In this document: in pieces, positions 51,230-62,544 of the stretch
How positions within the stretch are numbered: the stretch's first letter is position 1
Layout of the letters: the number at the start of each line of letters is the position of its first letter
Origin: Ariolimax columbianus
Taxonomy: Eukaryota > Mollusca > Gastropoda > Stylommatophora > Arionidae
NCBI GenBank assembly: GCA_036924085.1
Contig: JAVGWX010000013.1
Coordinates: 68,083,859 to 68,147,858 of the forward strand
Length of the DNA: 64,000 nucleotides
Direction: 5' to 3'
Position numbers and translations under genes: made by a program
The notes under the pieces: model-generated
The model's database searches: none
The model's input: only the letters and a program-made list of their open reading frames with translations
What the model was told of the DNA's origin: nothing

Positions 51230-51890
51230 TTTACTACCCCCAACTACCATTCAGCTACCTCACCCCAACCACCATGACCTCCAAACCCATCTACCCCACC
51301 CCAACTACCCCCACCTGCAACCGAACTACCCCACCCCAACCCAAATACCCCACCCCAACCATCCCCACCTCCAGCCACAACTACCTCAACCTGCAAACCC
51401 AACTACCCCCCCCCCCCCAACCATCCCCACCTCCAAACCCAACTACCCCACCCCAACTACCCCCACCTACAACCGAACTACCCCACCCCAACCCAAATAC
51501 CCCACCCCAACCATCCCCACCTCCAACCACAACTACCCCCCCCCCCCAACCATCCCCAACTCCAGCACAACTACCCCCACCTCCAACCGAACTACCCCAA
51601 CCCAACTACCGCACCCCAACTACCCCCACCCCCAACCGAACTACCCCACCCCAACTACCCCCACCTCCAACCGAACTACCCCACCCCAACCATCCCCACC
51701 TCCAGCCCCAACTACCGCACCTCAACCATCCCCACCTCCAACCCAACTACCCCACCCCAACTACCCCTACCTCCAACCACAACTACCCCACCCCAACTAC
51801 CGCACCTCAACCATCCCCACCTCCAACCCAACTACCCCAACTACCCCCACTCACTCTTCACCAACCTCCAACCACCCCAACACCAACTGC
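51230..51890. repeat. C/A-rich imperfect tandem repeat
   Basis: About 650 bases built from CAACTACCCCACCCCAACTA, CCCCCACCTCCAACC and CAACCATCCCCACCTCCA in changing order, with poly-C runs near 51408 and 51535. The Pro/Thr-rich plus frames (274 and 247 codons) are artefacts. Confidence 0.9.
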
Positions 51891-51894
51891 CCAC

Positions 51895-52570
51895 ATAAGG
51901 GGGCCGCAGTATACTCCTACAGTGCCCATAACTTCATAGGGACAGCACCACGAACCGTGCATCAGGGCCGAGGCCGTAATTAGGCCATTGTGTGCCAAGA
52001 GCTCTTCTTCATTCTCCATCAGGCTTAAAAATCACCAGAATTAACTCTGTCGAACACTTCACGTTTAATGGAAGTCACTCAGAACAATGTATCCAAAGCC
52101 GGGACACTGGAGGAAAGATTAACAGCTGTGGTGTCATGGGATGTCTGTTTGTCCAACAATCACTGACTTTGACCTATGACCAAATGTTAGTCATTTAATT
52201 CCGGGGCGAAATATATTCAAATGATTCCTCCAAAATGGAGACTTGTAAGGATTTCACAAGCTGTTGTCGCTAGTTACTTCCCTTCTTGCTATTAGTTACC
52301 TACTGTGTTGTCAAAGCATTATCTCCCTTGTTGCTATTAGTTACCAGTTATTGTTGTTAGTTACCGTTGTTGTTTTTATATCGTGTGAAGTTAGTAGTTC
52401 CTGTTAACCTTCACAACGAATTCTTCGTCGAAATAATTGTGGAAGGATCTCGTACACACGCCTCTTTAAATTACAGATAATGTGTTACAATTGCGAGCAT
52501 TTGGAAGGTCGCAAGTGAGACTTTTCAATTCTCGGTTGGTTCAGCTGCAAATATTATAATAGTATTGTTA
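51895..52570. other. No gene seen
   Basis: Unique-looking sequence. TTGCTATTAGTTACC is repeated loosely at 52285-52370. Confidence 0.4.
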
Positions 52571-52574
52571 GAGA

Positions 52575-52918
52575 AATAAAAAGCTTATGAGCTGTAGCGG
52601 TTATCGACCTAATGCTGGCTGCTAGCGTAAGTGCCAGCGACCCAGAGCTGCCAATACTCTTGTACACATCCACGCGGTGATCCTGGAGAACAATCTGCAA
52701 CAAAGAAGGCTGGCTAAGGAGAAGAGATCGAAGAGGGAAAGCTAACCCGGTAATCAAAAATGCACACTGCAGTCGGATGTGCCGGACCGAGAGATGGAAA
52801 TATCGCAGTCAAGCTCTAAACTCCGACACAACGCATTCAGTTATCTGGACTACATCCTGCTACTTGCAAAGCCTTTTGCCAGGGCTTGGTAGCGGGGGTT
52901 TGAGAACGGACACGAAAA
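52575..52918 (+). mobile_element. Dispersed repeat DR1, near full length
   Basis: TTATGAGCTGTAGCGGTTAT through GGGGGTTTGAGAACGGACAC, with CACGCGGTGATCCTGGAGAA and GCAGTCGGATGTGCCGGACC; it ends in AAAAAGAAGAAG. Confidence 0.85.
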
Positions 52919-53070
52919 AGAAGAAGTTAAAGAGATGGCTTATGGTGCAAAGGTACGAGGTTCAATCCCGAGGTATACCTGCTCTAGTCTAACCAGCTAA
53001 AAATGATTTGTTTCCTCCCATGGAAGGAAAGGAGCAAAGATCAAATTCAATGAAGCGTCAAGCACTTCAT

Positions 53071-53278
53071 TCCGTGTCTCCGTGAACGTCCGTGTCTCCA
53101 TGAACGTCCGTGTCTCCATGAACGTCCGTGTCTCCACGAACGTCCGTGTCTCCACGAACGTCCGTGTCTCCATGAACGTCCGTGTCTTCATGAACGTCCG
53201 TGTCTCCATGAACGTCCGTGTCTCCATGAACGTCCGTATCTCCATGAACGTCCATGTCTCCATGGACGTCCGTGTCTG
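53071..53278. repeat. 18-bp minisatellite
   Basis: About 12 units of GTCCGTGTCTCCATGAAC. The period is divisible by 3, giving the frames MNVRVS (plus) and GDTDVH or METRTF (minus). Confidence 0.95.
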
Positions 53279-53314
53279 TAATGAAACCACATTTCCATCC
53301 GTTGTGTTGTTGTC

Positions 53315-53515
53315 GGGGTTTCTTCTTCTTTTTCTTCCTCTTCTTCTTCTTCTTCTTTTTCTTCTTCTTTTTCTTCCTCTTCTTCTTTTTCTTCTTCTTT
53401 TTCTTCTTTTTTTGGTTTCTTTTCCTTCTCCTCTTCTTCTGTACTCTCTTTGTCATTTTCTTCTTCTTCTTTGTCTTTGTCTTTTTCTTCTTCTTCTGCT
53501 TCTGCACAGAGGGGC
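53315..53515. repeat. TTC-rich polypyrimidine tract
   Basis: CTTCTTTTTCTTCCTCTTCT-type sequence downstream (minus sense) of the LINE tail at 53640-53890; likely an expanded tail. Confidence 0.9.
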
Positions 53516-53639
53516 CCAGTTCTTTGTGCAACGGTTGGTTTGATTGAGAGTTATTCTTTCTTTCCAAACATCTTTGAGCGGAGATTCGTTTCTTTGCGCC
53601 AGTACGCTAAACATATTCTTCTTCTTCCTCTTTCATCTT

Positions 53640-53890
53640 CAGACCTCAACTTCAATGACTCTAACGAAGGCAGCAGTCGACTCAAGGCTATGTACGCTTC
53701 CGTACAGCTTCTCGTGGATGGACACTGGCTGTTGCCAAATGCTACTTCTTTTGTCGATATACAGTGGACAGAACTGCAAAATATGTTCTGTCTTAATGAG
53801 GGTTGTGCCACAGTCACAAAAGTCTGTAGTGCCAAAACATATAACAGTCTTGCATGATATGTTCAACTGGATGTGTTGTTTGTACAAGCT
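53640..53890 (-). pseudogene. LINE tail after RNase H (L-F type)
   Basis: The minus strand reads CFGTTDFCDCGTTLIKTEHI, LQFCPLYIDKRSSIWQQPVS, IHEKLYGSVHSLESTAAFVR. It is the same C.CG...T.EHILQ.CPLY...WP...LYG order as at 40255 and 31540. Open but lacks RNase H and RT. Confidence 0.8.
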
Positions 53891-54275
53891 CCCTGTAAAG
53901 CACCAGCGATTGTGGCTTTTCTATCCTTCAGAGGAAGGGATAAACCGTAAATACAACAAGAATATATTTACGTTGTTCGCTATAAAAAGGATGTTTCTAA
54001 GTATTTTTAGTAGCGATTTCAATATCAATAGTTGAACATGATGAGATTGATAGTTCCATGCACAACTCTCTTTAGTGGCCTATTACATTATCCTTGGATG
54101 ACTGCACTGGTCATATTCTGTCCATTCCGTGTAATGCATATATCCGTGCTCCTGTATTTCTCGTTCAATTTCTTCTTCGAATCTCGGGAGGTGCTTTATT
54201 CATTATGGGGTATATTTGATCAATGGGGGTGGGTTTCAGGCACTCTGATATTATCCGACCCGCCTCATTTATTGT
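53890..54275. other. No gene seen
   Basis: AT-rich, no recognised motif; ends at the CR1-like LINE 3' tail. Confidence 0.4.
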
Positions 54276-54278
54276 AAG

Positions 54279-54299
54279 CTTAACTTAACTTAACTTAAC
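54279..54299. repeat. (TTAAG)n tail of the CR1-like LINE
   Basis: Four TTAAG-type units (CTTAACTTAACTTAACTTAA on plus) lie about 70 bases after the ORF stop on the minus strand. They are the short 3' microsatellite expected of CR1/L2-type LINEs. Confidence 0.75.
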
Positions 54300-54367
54300 G
54301 TCTTTATACTGGTTTAGAAGACCCTGCAGAGTCTGTATACAACCAGTTACATTTACATCACCTTGCT

Positions 54368-56323
54368 CTAAAATCTATGCGCATCCAGTTTATTCTTAAA
54401 CGCATTAACTGTCCCTGCCTCCACCACCTCCCCTGGCAATGCATTCCAAGCAGACACCACTCTCTGACTAAAAAAATATTTCCTAATATCTAACCTGGAC
54501 CTCTCTTTAATCAGCTTGTAGCTATGCCCTCGTGTTATTGTAGGTGGCTGTATTTTAAAAAACTTGTTATAGTCTAATTTATCGATTCCTCTGATCATCT
54601 TATAAACCTGTATTAAGTCACCACGAATTCTTCTCTCTTCGAGACACTATAGGCCCGTTTTTCTGAGTCGTTCCTCATAACTGTAATTCTGGAATCCCAC
54701 TATCAGCTTTGTCGCTCATTTTTGTATTCTTTCTAGCATGTTTATGTCCCCTCTATGATAAGGACTCCACACCTGTACACAGTACTCCAATCTAGGTCTA
54801 ACTAATGCTTTATACAGTTTGACGATCACTTCCTTGCTCCTATGTTTAATATTTCTTTTTATCATACCTAACATTGCATTTGCCTTTTTCACTGCTACCT
54901 TAACTTGCTCACTCACCTTTCCTGTATGATCTATTATAACCCCTAGGTCCCTTTCCTTATCTATCTTTCTAATATTGTTTTCTCCCATTCTGTATTTATG
55001 TTCCATATTGGATCTACCCATGTGGATGACTGTACATTTATCTACATTAAACTCCATTTGCCAGCTTACAGACCATTCTCGAATTTTAACTAAATCCGAC
55101 ATCAATATATCCACTTCCGCTTTAGATGAGACACTACTGCATAGTTTTGTGTCATCAGCAAATTTTGCAATCATGGATCTCATATCAATGTCCAAATCAT
55201 TTATATATATCAAGAACAAAATTGGTCCCAAAACCGAGCCCTGTGGCACACCACTTTTCACTTCACTCCACTCAGAGTACTCCTTATTTATGCCCACCCT
55301 CTGCCTTCTTCCCGTTAACCAATTTTCAATCCATTTGGCAACTTCGCCACCTATTCCATGTGATTTTAACTTTCGAAATAATCTTTGATGAGGTACTCTA
55401 TCAAAGGCCTTTGCAAAGTCTAGATAAATAACATCCACTGGCTCCCCTTTATCTATGATTTTAGTAACCTCCTCCATGAATTCTAATAGATTTGTTAAGC
55501 ATGATCTCCCTCTAGTAAACCCATGCTGACTATTTCTAATTAGATTAAATTTTTCTAAATGCATTACAATGTTTTCTTTGATTATTGACTCTAACAATTT
55601 ACAGACTATGCTCGTTAAACTCACCGGTCTATAATTTGCCGGATCTGATTTTTTGCCTTTTTTGAATAAGGGGATCACTCCTGCATCTTTCCAATCCCGT
55701 GGAACAATCCCTTTTGTAAGTGATTGAGAACATAATATAGCCAATGGTTTTGCTAGTTGGTTTCTAATTTCATACAGCAATTTTGGGTGAATACCATCTT
55801 GACCTGGACATTTATTCACTTTCAACCCCTCCAATTTTTTAAAAACCATTTCCTCTGTAATACAGATTGATCTTAATCCCGATGTATCCATGTCTCTTTG
55901 AAAAATATCTATAGGCTCTGGGATCTCGGAGCAGTCCTCCTTTGTGAAGACTGTGCCAAAGTACTGATTAAGCAGATTAGCAGCCTCCCTATTCTCACTT
56001 ATTATTTTCCCTGTACTGTCTATGAGAGGGCCTACTTTGTCTTTCGTTCTTTGTTTATTTCTAACATAAGAAAAGAAGCTTTTACTGTCAGTCTTGATCC
56101 TCTGAGCAAGTTTTTTTTCAAAGTCTATTTTTGCTGTTTTATTCGCTTTCTGAGATATGTTCTGCTTGTCCAAATATTTTACATATGTTTCTTTTGATTT
56201 ACCTGCCTCTATATATTTTTGCCATGCTTTATTTTTTGCTCTTCTACATTTCACTACAAATCTAGTTATCCACTTTTTACGCTTGGGGTTTACCTCCCTA
56301 CATGGAACACATTGTGGTGTCAA
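54368..56323 (-). pseudogene. CR1/L2-like LINE reverse transcriptase, 5'-truncated, two internal stops
   Basis: RNA-directed DNA polymerase of a non-LTR retrotransposon, which would copy element RNA at a nicked target site. The frame covers 535 residues to a TGA at 54716-54718, then continues in frame past a TAG at 54647-54649 to a final stop at 54368. Visible RT motifs: NKCPGQDGIHPKLL (about 170-183), YRPVSLTSIVCKLLE (231-245), HGFTRGRSC (267-275), YLDFAKAFDRVPH (300-312, catalytic Asp), SGVPQGSVLGPILF (357-370), FADDTKL (388-394, catalytic DD), then DLGVIIDHTGKVSEQV, ALVRPRLEYCVQVWSPY and a C-terminal SRLDIRKYFFSQRVVSAWNA. The endonuclease domain and ORF1 are absent; an in-frame stop lies immediately before residue 1, so the break point is near 56324. 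All RT catalytic residues are intact and there are no frameshifts, so this is probably the youngest LINE in the window. The first stop could be a CGA to TGA change. Confidence 0.92.
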
Positions 56324-56324
56324 T

Positions 56325-56595
56325 TAGTTTCGCATGGGCTGAGTTTTTGTTAGGTTTTAGATTGGCGCAGCGTATTCAGTTACGGAAAAAAACACAAGGC
56401 AAGTGCAGATGTCCGAATGACTAATGGTTGTGCCCCCACCCCCTCCGTGTTGTGGTGGTCAGTTTTCGGATGATATTTATTATGGTTACGGGGAGAAGTG
56501 TTTTGTCGCGTAAAGCGGTGCATGCGTGGGTCGATACATTTTATCGACTCTTAAAAATTTCTGACGAAGCCTGATCTGGTCGTCCCGATCATATT
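56325..56595. other. No gene seen
   Basis: Unique-looking sequence between the truncated LINE 5' end and the next array. Confidence 0.4.
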
Positions 56596-56596
56596 G

Positions 56597-58253
56597 CAAT
56601 ATATTGTATGTGTGGGGGTAGGGGAGATGGTTTCAGCTGACAGGTGAGTAACAATAGATTGTATGTGTGGGAGTGGGGCAGATGGTTTCAGCTGACAGGC
56701 GAGTAACAATAGATTGTATGTGTGGGAGATAGGGAGATGGTTTCAGCTGACAGGCGAGTAACAATAGATTGTATGTGTGGGAGTGGGGGAGATGGTTTCA
56801 GCTGACAGGCGAGTAACAATAGATTGTATGTGTGGGAGATAGGGAGATGGTTTCAGCTGACAGGCGAGTAACAATAGATTGTATGTGTGGGAGATAGGGA
56901 GATGGTTTCAGCTGACAGGCGAGAAACAATAGATTGTATGTGTGGGAATGGGGGAGATGGTTTCAGCTGACAGGCGATTAACAATAGATTGTATGTGTGG
57001 GAGTGGGGGAGATGGTTTCAGCTGACAGGTGAGTAACAATAGATTGTATGTGTGGGAGATAGGGAGATGGTTTCAGCTGACAGGCGAGTAACAATAGATT
57101 GTATGTGTGGGAGATACGGAGATGGTTTAAGCTGACAGGCGAGTAACAATAGATTGTATGTGTGGGAGATAGGGAGATGGTTTCAGCTGACAGGCGAGTA
57201 ACAATAGATTGTATGTGTGGGAGATAGGGAGATGGTTTCAGCTGACAGGTGAGTAACAATAGATTGTATGTGTGGGAGTGGGGGAGATAGTTTCAGCTGA
57301 CAGGCGAGTAACAATAGATTGTATATGTGGGAGATAGGGAGATGGTTTCAGCTGACAGGCGAGTAACAATAGATTGTATGTGTGGGAGTGGGGGAGATGG
57401 TTTCAGCTGACAGGCAAGTAACAATAGATTGTATGTGTGGGAGATAGGGAGATGGTTTCAGCTGACAGGCGAGTAACAATATATTGTATGGGTGGGAGAT
57501 AGGGAGATGGTTTCAGCTGACAGGCGAGTAACAATAGATTGTATGTGTGGGAGTGGGGGAGATGGTTTCAGCTGACAGGTGAGTAACAATAGATTGTATG
57601 TGTGGGAGATAGGGAGATGGTTTCAGCTGACAGGCGAGTAACAATAGATTGTATGTGTGGGAGATAGGGAGATCGTTTCAGCTGACAGGCGAGTAACAAT
57701 AGATTGTATGTGTGGGAAATAGGGAGATGGTTTCAGCTGACAGGCGAGTAACAATAGATTGTATGTGTGGGAGATAGGGAGATGGTTTCAGATGACAGGC
57801 GAGTAACAATAGATTGTATGTGTGGGAGTGGGGGAGATGGTTTCAGCTGACAGGCGAGTAACAATAGATTGTATGTGTGGGAGTGGGGGAGATGGTTTCA
57901 GCTGACAGGCGAGTAACAATAGATTGCATGTGTGGGAGTGGGGGAGATGGTTTCAGCTGACAGGCGAGTAACAATAGATTGTATGTGTGGGAGATAGGGA
58001 GATGGTTTCAGCTGACAGGCGAGTAACAATAGATTGTATGTGTGGGAGATAGGGAGATGGTTTCAGCTGACAGGCGAGTAACAATAGATTGTATGTGTGG
58101 GAGATAGGGAGATGGTTTCAGCTGACAGGCGAGTAACAATAGATTGTATGTGTGGGAGATAGGGAGATGGTTTCAGCTGACAAGCGAGTAACAATAGATG
58201 GTATGTGTGGGGGTAGGGGAGATGGTTTCAGCTTACAGGCGAGTAACAATAGA
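56597..58253. repeat. 55/56-bp minisatellite, about 30 units
   Basis: Unit GAGTAACAATAGATTGTATG, then TGTGGGAGATAGGGAGATGG, then TTTCAGCTGACAGGC (55 bases). A second type replaces GAGATAGGGAG with GAGTGGGGGAG. Types alternate irregularly on the left half and form runs on the right. It is noncoding. Confidence 0.95.
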
Positions 58254-58254
58254 C

Positions 58255-59190
58255 AGCGAAGCAGCTGCCATAGGGTGTTCGCATAGTTCAGCCTACATCA
58301 TATGACAAAAAGGTTGAACGTGAAGCACAATTATTGTCGAGACAGCAGACCAAGTACAACTATGCTGCAGGTTTTTGGTGCACTGATAAAGCGATGGGAT
58401 AAGTAAATCAATGCTGAAGGGAGATATTTTTGAACAATAAGTGATAATATTAGTGCGATAATTAATTGTTTTCAAATTCGTATTTCCATCAGTATAAAAA
58501 AAAAGCCATTTGTGACATATTTGCTGACTTGCCCCCGTATTTGTTGTTATAATTTTGCTGGATAGTTTTTCTTGGATTTAAATCGTGTCCGTTTTGTTAA
58601 CAAGCAATACATCTACTTTTTAACCATATTACAAATTGAAATCTGGAATCACTTTCCGGTTGCTGGACGAAACACAAATCGATAAAACACACATGTTTAT
58701 CAACGATTTGCATGTTGTCCGCTCTCATACCAGCAATTTCTCACAGCACACACGGACACCGGGTCAAACTTCACGTACAACGCCAAATCCGATCTGAACA
58801 CCCATTGACGAAATCACGTTCAGGGCCTCTCGGAAAGACGAGTAGACATCTCAGCCACTTGACATGGGAGCTTTCTAGTGTACCTACGTAACTCTCAGAT
58901 CTCACTTGGGGGATCTCACCGACAGCACTTGTGTCTCATTATAAGACCACTTTACAGCACATTCCAACAACGAGTTGGCCCGATGTGTTTGATGTTTGCC
59001 GTGGCACGAGCTAACACGCGTGCTGTGACAAATGAAAACTTGCCCTTGTCACCGTGTTATGTTTACAAATTCCATCTTGATTCTGTCCCCTACACTTAAT
59101 AGACAAATAGACAAGAAACAATGTTACAGGTTTTACAGGAGCGGGGGAAGGGCTGAGGAATGGGAGGGGGTGGGGGAGTGATAGATTTAT
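58255..59190. other. No gene seen
   Basis: AT-rich, then mixed sequence. The 73-codon frame at 58878-59099 has no recognised motif. Confidence 0.4.
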
Positions 59191-59197
59191 CCGACAG

Positions 59198-59335
59198 ATT
59201 TGTTCTCAATCTTCCGCTTGCAAGTCCTGAACAGGGATTTGCAAGTTGCAAGATGTAGTCCATATAATGGAATGCGTTGTGTCGTTAGATTACAGCTTCG
59301 CTGCCATATTTACACATTTCCGTCCGACAGATCAG
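59198..59335 (-). mobile_element. DR1 partial copy
   Basis: TTGTTCTCAATCTTCCGCTT, AAGATGTAGTCCATATAATG, GAATGCGTTGTGTCG and ACAGCTTCGCTGCCATATTT; only the tail half. Confidence 0.75.
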
Positions 59336-59344
59336 ACAAAAATG

Positions 59345-59695
59345 TATAAAAGTGAATGAAATGGGGTGGTACAGTAGAATGTAACGAATAAATTGGAAAG
59401 ACTGAAGTTTGAACGATAACGCCTTCCTCCTTAAGGTAGGCGCACACAGTCACGAGTTGACAATGATTAAACAAAACAAGGCGATTAAGTTGGCTAGAAC
59501 ACAATATGCTAGTACACAATATGCTAGTACAATATGCTAACACAATATGCTAGTACAATATGCTAGTACAATATGCTAGAAATATGCTAGTACAATATGC
59601 TAGTACACAATGCTAGTACACAAAATGCGACATGAAAGTCTTCTACATAGTATACTAGAGCACAAGATTCAAGTGAACAAGTGAATGCAGGTACC
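59345..59695 (+). pseudogene. LINE C-terminal fragment (L-B), sister of 9553-10012
   Basis: AAATGGGGTGGTACAGTAGA matches AAATGTGGTGCTACAGTAGA at 9702, and CATGAAAGTCTTCTACATAG (MRHESLLHS) matches CATGAAAGTCTTCTACAGAA at 9928. The segment between has been replaced by a short array (59503-59628). It is heavily decayed. Confidence 0.65.
59503..59628. repeat. About 13-15-bp minisatellite, CTAGTACACAATATG-type
   Basis: About nine irregular units of CTAGTACACAATATG or CTAGTACAATATG. The last runs into CACAAAATGCGACATGAAAG, the LINE segment for HNMRHES, so the unit derives from the LINE. Confidence 0.9.
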
Positions 59696-59699
59696 TAAG

Positions 59700-59910
59700 C
59701 TCACCTGTAACATCTCAGGTATACCAAGACATTCAAGTATGAACCTATGCTGGAATAAAGGTATTCATTCAGACAGCTGTGTGTGACGCCAGAAGCCATA
59801 AACTTTTGGAATGTATTCCTGCCTGATATCAATGAATTTCAATCAATCAATCATTCATCGTGAATAGGCGATTGAATACATCCCGCCAGCATACGCTGTC
59901 CCGAGCTACT
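59700..59910. other. No gene seen
   Basis: Short CAAT run at 59845-59858; nothing else recognised. Confidence 0.4.
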
Positions 59911-59914
59911 CTTT

Positions 59915-60052
59915 CTGTCTCTCTCTCTCTCTCTATCTCTCTCTATCACTCTCTCTCTCTCTCTCCCCAGGTGTGATCGTTTAATCTCAGTTCCTTCTCT
60001 CTCTCTCTCACTCTCTCTATATCTCTCCAGGTGTGATCGTTTAATCTCAGTT

Positions 60053-60099
<47 letters not shown>

Positions 60100-60211
60100 T
60101 GTCACTCTCTCTCCAGGTGTGATCGTTTAATCTCAGTTCCTTCTCTCTCTCTCTCTCTCTCACACACACTCTCTCTCTCTCTCCAGGTGTAATCGTTTAA
60201 TCTCAGTTCCT

Positions 60212-60242
<31 letters not shown>

Positions 60243-60258
60243 CTCTCTCTCTCTCACT
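59915..60258. repeat. Composite array: (TC)n plus a 33-base unique block, four copies
   Basis: CCAGGTGTGATCGTTTAATC then TCAGTTCCTTCTC recurs at about 59966, 60026, 60113 and 60182, each followed by (TC)n and sometimes (CA)n of different length. The unit is microsatellite plus a conserved block. The right end is joined to the L-C LINE fragment. Confidence 0.9.
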
Positions 60259-60349
60259 TAATAAGTTGTTCCATTGGTTGTTGTTTTCTCCTCTCCCATC
60301 TCATCATACCACACCATGTCCTACCAGTTTGTGCCCTTTATCCTATGTA

Positions 60350-60645
60350 AAGTAAAGATAAAGTGAAGGTAAAGTACAGGTAATGTAATGTAAAGTAAAA
60401 TAACCCATAGCATTTCTGCCGTAGAGGTGTGAGGTGTTAGCGATCTCACATTTCAAAGGCTCGGCTATATGAGGTCGGTAGCCATTCCGCTTTTACTTCC
60501 CGATCTGAACCGGTACCCATTTAAGGCTGGGTCGACCCGTTAGCCCTTGTGGTCTGAAAAAAACCTTACCGCCTCAACTGGGGAATGAACCCAGGACCAC
60601 TCAGATGCGAAGCCAGCACGCTAACCACTGCGCTACGCGGTTCCT
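60350..60645 (-). mobile_element. SINE C copy 2, inserted in LINE L-C
   Basis: Minus-strand head CCGCGTAGCGCAGTGGTTAG and CTGGGTTCATTCCCCAGTTG, same body as 39469-39738, tail (CTTTA)n. Flanked by TATCCTATGTA (about 60339-60349) and TATCCTTTGTA (60646-60656), an 11-base target duplication with one mismatch. Confidence 0.9.
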
Positions 60646-60802
60646 ATCCTTTGTAGGCATCTGTTAACGAAGAGCTGGAGTGTTTGTTGTATGACCTTGA
60701 TCGTTCTCCACATCTCCGCTCCGTACAGCAACACCGACTTGATACTGGCGTTGAATATTCTAATTTTGTTGTGAATCTAGATTTTTTAAATCTCCACATG
60801 TT

Positions 60803-61153
60803 TTCAAAGATCGAGTTACAAATGAGGAAATACACGATAGAATTACAACAGCAATAGGGTCTTTTGAAGACCTCTTGGCAACTGTTAAAATGAAGGAAAC
60901 TTGCTTGGTACGGTCACATATCGAGATCAAATGGTCTTGCAAATACGATCCTCTACGGTAAGGTGCAAGGCAGACGACGAAGAGGCCGTCCCAAAAAGCG
61001 GTGGAATGACAACAGAAAAGAATGGACCAATCTCCGACCAGAAGAGGCACACGCAGCGGCCGCTGACAGAGAAGGGTGGCGTGGTGCTGTGAGGATGTCT
61101 TCATGTGTGCCCCAACGACCTCACCGGTTACGGGATGACCTGACCGGACCTGA
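60803..61153 (+). pseudogene. LINE L-D copy 2, inserted in LINE L-C
   Basis: Reads KDRVTNE, RKLAWYGHISRSNGLANTIL, GRRRRGRPKKRWNDNRKEWT, RMSSCVPQRPHRLRDD with the same terminus as 27651, after a one-base frame break near 60895. Flanked by CCACATGTT (60794-60802) and CCATATGTT (61154-61162), a 9-base duplication with one mismatch. It is 5'-truncated at insertion. Confidence 0.85.
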
Positions 61154-61564
61154 CCATATGTTGGTTAGTGTCAGGAACATCCATCTTGCCTTCCCAATTC
61201 TAGTCCTTACATCTGGACCTCCTGATGTTTCATTTGTGCTGTCCAAACAGGTAAAGGTATCTCCAACTGCTCTCCCTCCAGCATGATTTGTTCTCTATTC
61301 AGTCTAAGAAGCTTAGTTTTTTTCCCAGTTGATATTCTGTCCCAATTTGGCTGATTGTTCTTTTACCCTATCAAGTTTCTCCTTCATCTGGCTACGAGTG
61401 TGTGACAAATGTACCAGATCCTCCAAATGTGGCAATAGTGTCTCCTCAATCATTTCTTTTTCCTCAGTTGATGTCTTCATTATCCGATCTTTAACCAACA
61501 AAAACAGAAATGGCAAGCTCAGACATCCTTGTCTCGCTCCTGTTTGCACTCCAAAGCGGTCAGA

Positions 61565-62540
61565 ACTCCTTCATGTAACCCTCTATTAACTATAAATAAA
61601 TAAATTTCGCTTCGAATCGAAGACTTCCCTGAATCCATCTGTACGCCTCATTGATCGATGAGCCAAGCGAATGCTTTATAATTGTGTAACCTACATAACC
61701 ATTATGCGGTTACTAGATCCATTCACAACCTTCATTATTCGCCGTTAACAACATGCTTTGAGCGTTACATTTGATCTATTCTTTGCAGCTTAGTCACACT
61801 TGGGAATAAGTACGACCAGCGCTCTTAAATTTCCAGACGGCAATATTTCTCCATAACTAGACCGCCAGCATTGAGACCCGTCAACTATATGAGAGCTAAC
61901 AATGTTTGGTGAAGCAGTACCTGGGACTAGCATATTAAACGACTTTTTCTTTGTCGTATTTCTTTTCCGGCACTCTATGTTGACACAACCGGTGTTGATT
62001 CCCGCAGTTTTATGAGCCAGCACCCCTAGAGATAAAGTTTAAGGTCACAATTTCTGACCCACTGTATAATGGAAACGGATATGCTCCAAGTTCTCCGACT
62101 ACAAATAAGCCGTTATTTCTGAGGCGCATGAAAACAAAATGTAATGTTTGCATGTATCACCAGAGTTGAGCTTTTCTAAAGCAGAAGGTGCTAAAACATG
62201 TGGTACGGTACACATTGTCACGTCCTCACTGGCTAAAAACCATATCGCAAGTGAAGTAGTAATATTGACTATTGGTTGATGCGAGGTCTGGGCTGGACGT
62301 CCAATCTCGTTAAAGGAAAGTGAAGCGTCTATTATAGCCTCTTCTTTCCAGGTGTAGAGATCGCCGCTGGATTCACTAAAGGCTTGCTGGACAAGCCAAT
62401 GCCTCTCCTACATTATTGTGTCCCTAGCAGATCCTTCACGAAGGGCCCCTGTTTGTTGCAGAGCCTGCTGTGGGATGCGGCCGAGTACCTGGCGGTTTAA
62501 CTGGGCGGGCAGATTGTGCTCATTAGCTTTGGCTGGCAGA
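61565..62540. other. No gene seen
   Basis: Unique-looking sequence without recognised motifs or arrays; short frames only. Confidence 0.4.
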
Positions 62541-62544
62541 CAGT

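Larger units (their letters stand above)
60260..61560 (-). pseudogene. LINE L-C, interrupted by two later insertions
   Basis: Minus-strand pieces in order: 61560-61313 reads QTGARQGCLSLPFLFLLV (RT motif normally TGVRQGCLLSPFLF), LSHTRSQMKEKLDRVKEQSA, KLGQNINWEKN; 61310-61165 resembles GEQLEIPLPVWT and GLELGRQ (decayed 'VxxFTYLGS' region); 60793-60657 reads IRIFNASIKSVLLYGAEMWR, TIKVIQQTLQLFVNRCLQRI; 60340-60260 reads WxDMVWYDE and QQPMEQLIK in shifted frames. The gaps are a L-D LINE and a SINE C, each with a target-site duplication. The FADD core is not readable, so it is dead. Confidence 0.8.

Noticed and set aside
51159..51983. Pro/Thr-rich mucin-like protein
   Set aside because: It is a C/A-rich imperfect repeat with shifting unit order, open in two frames at once.
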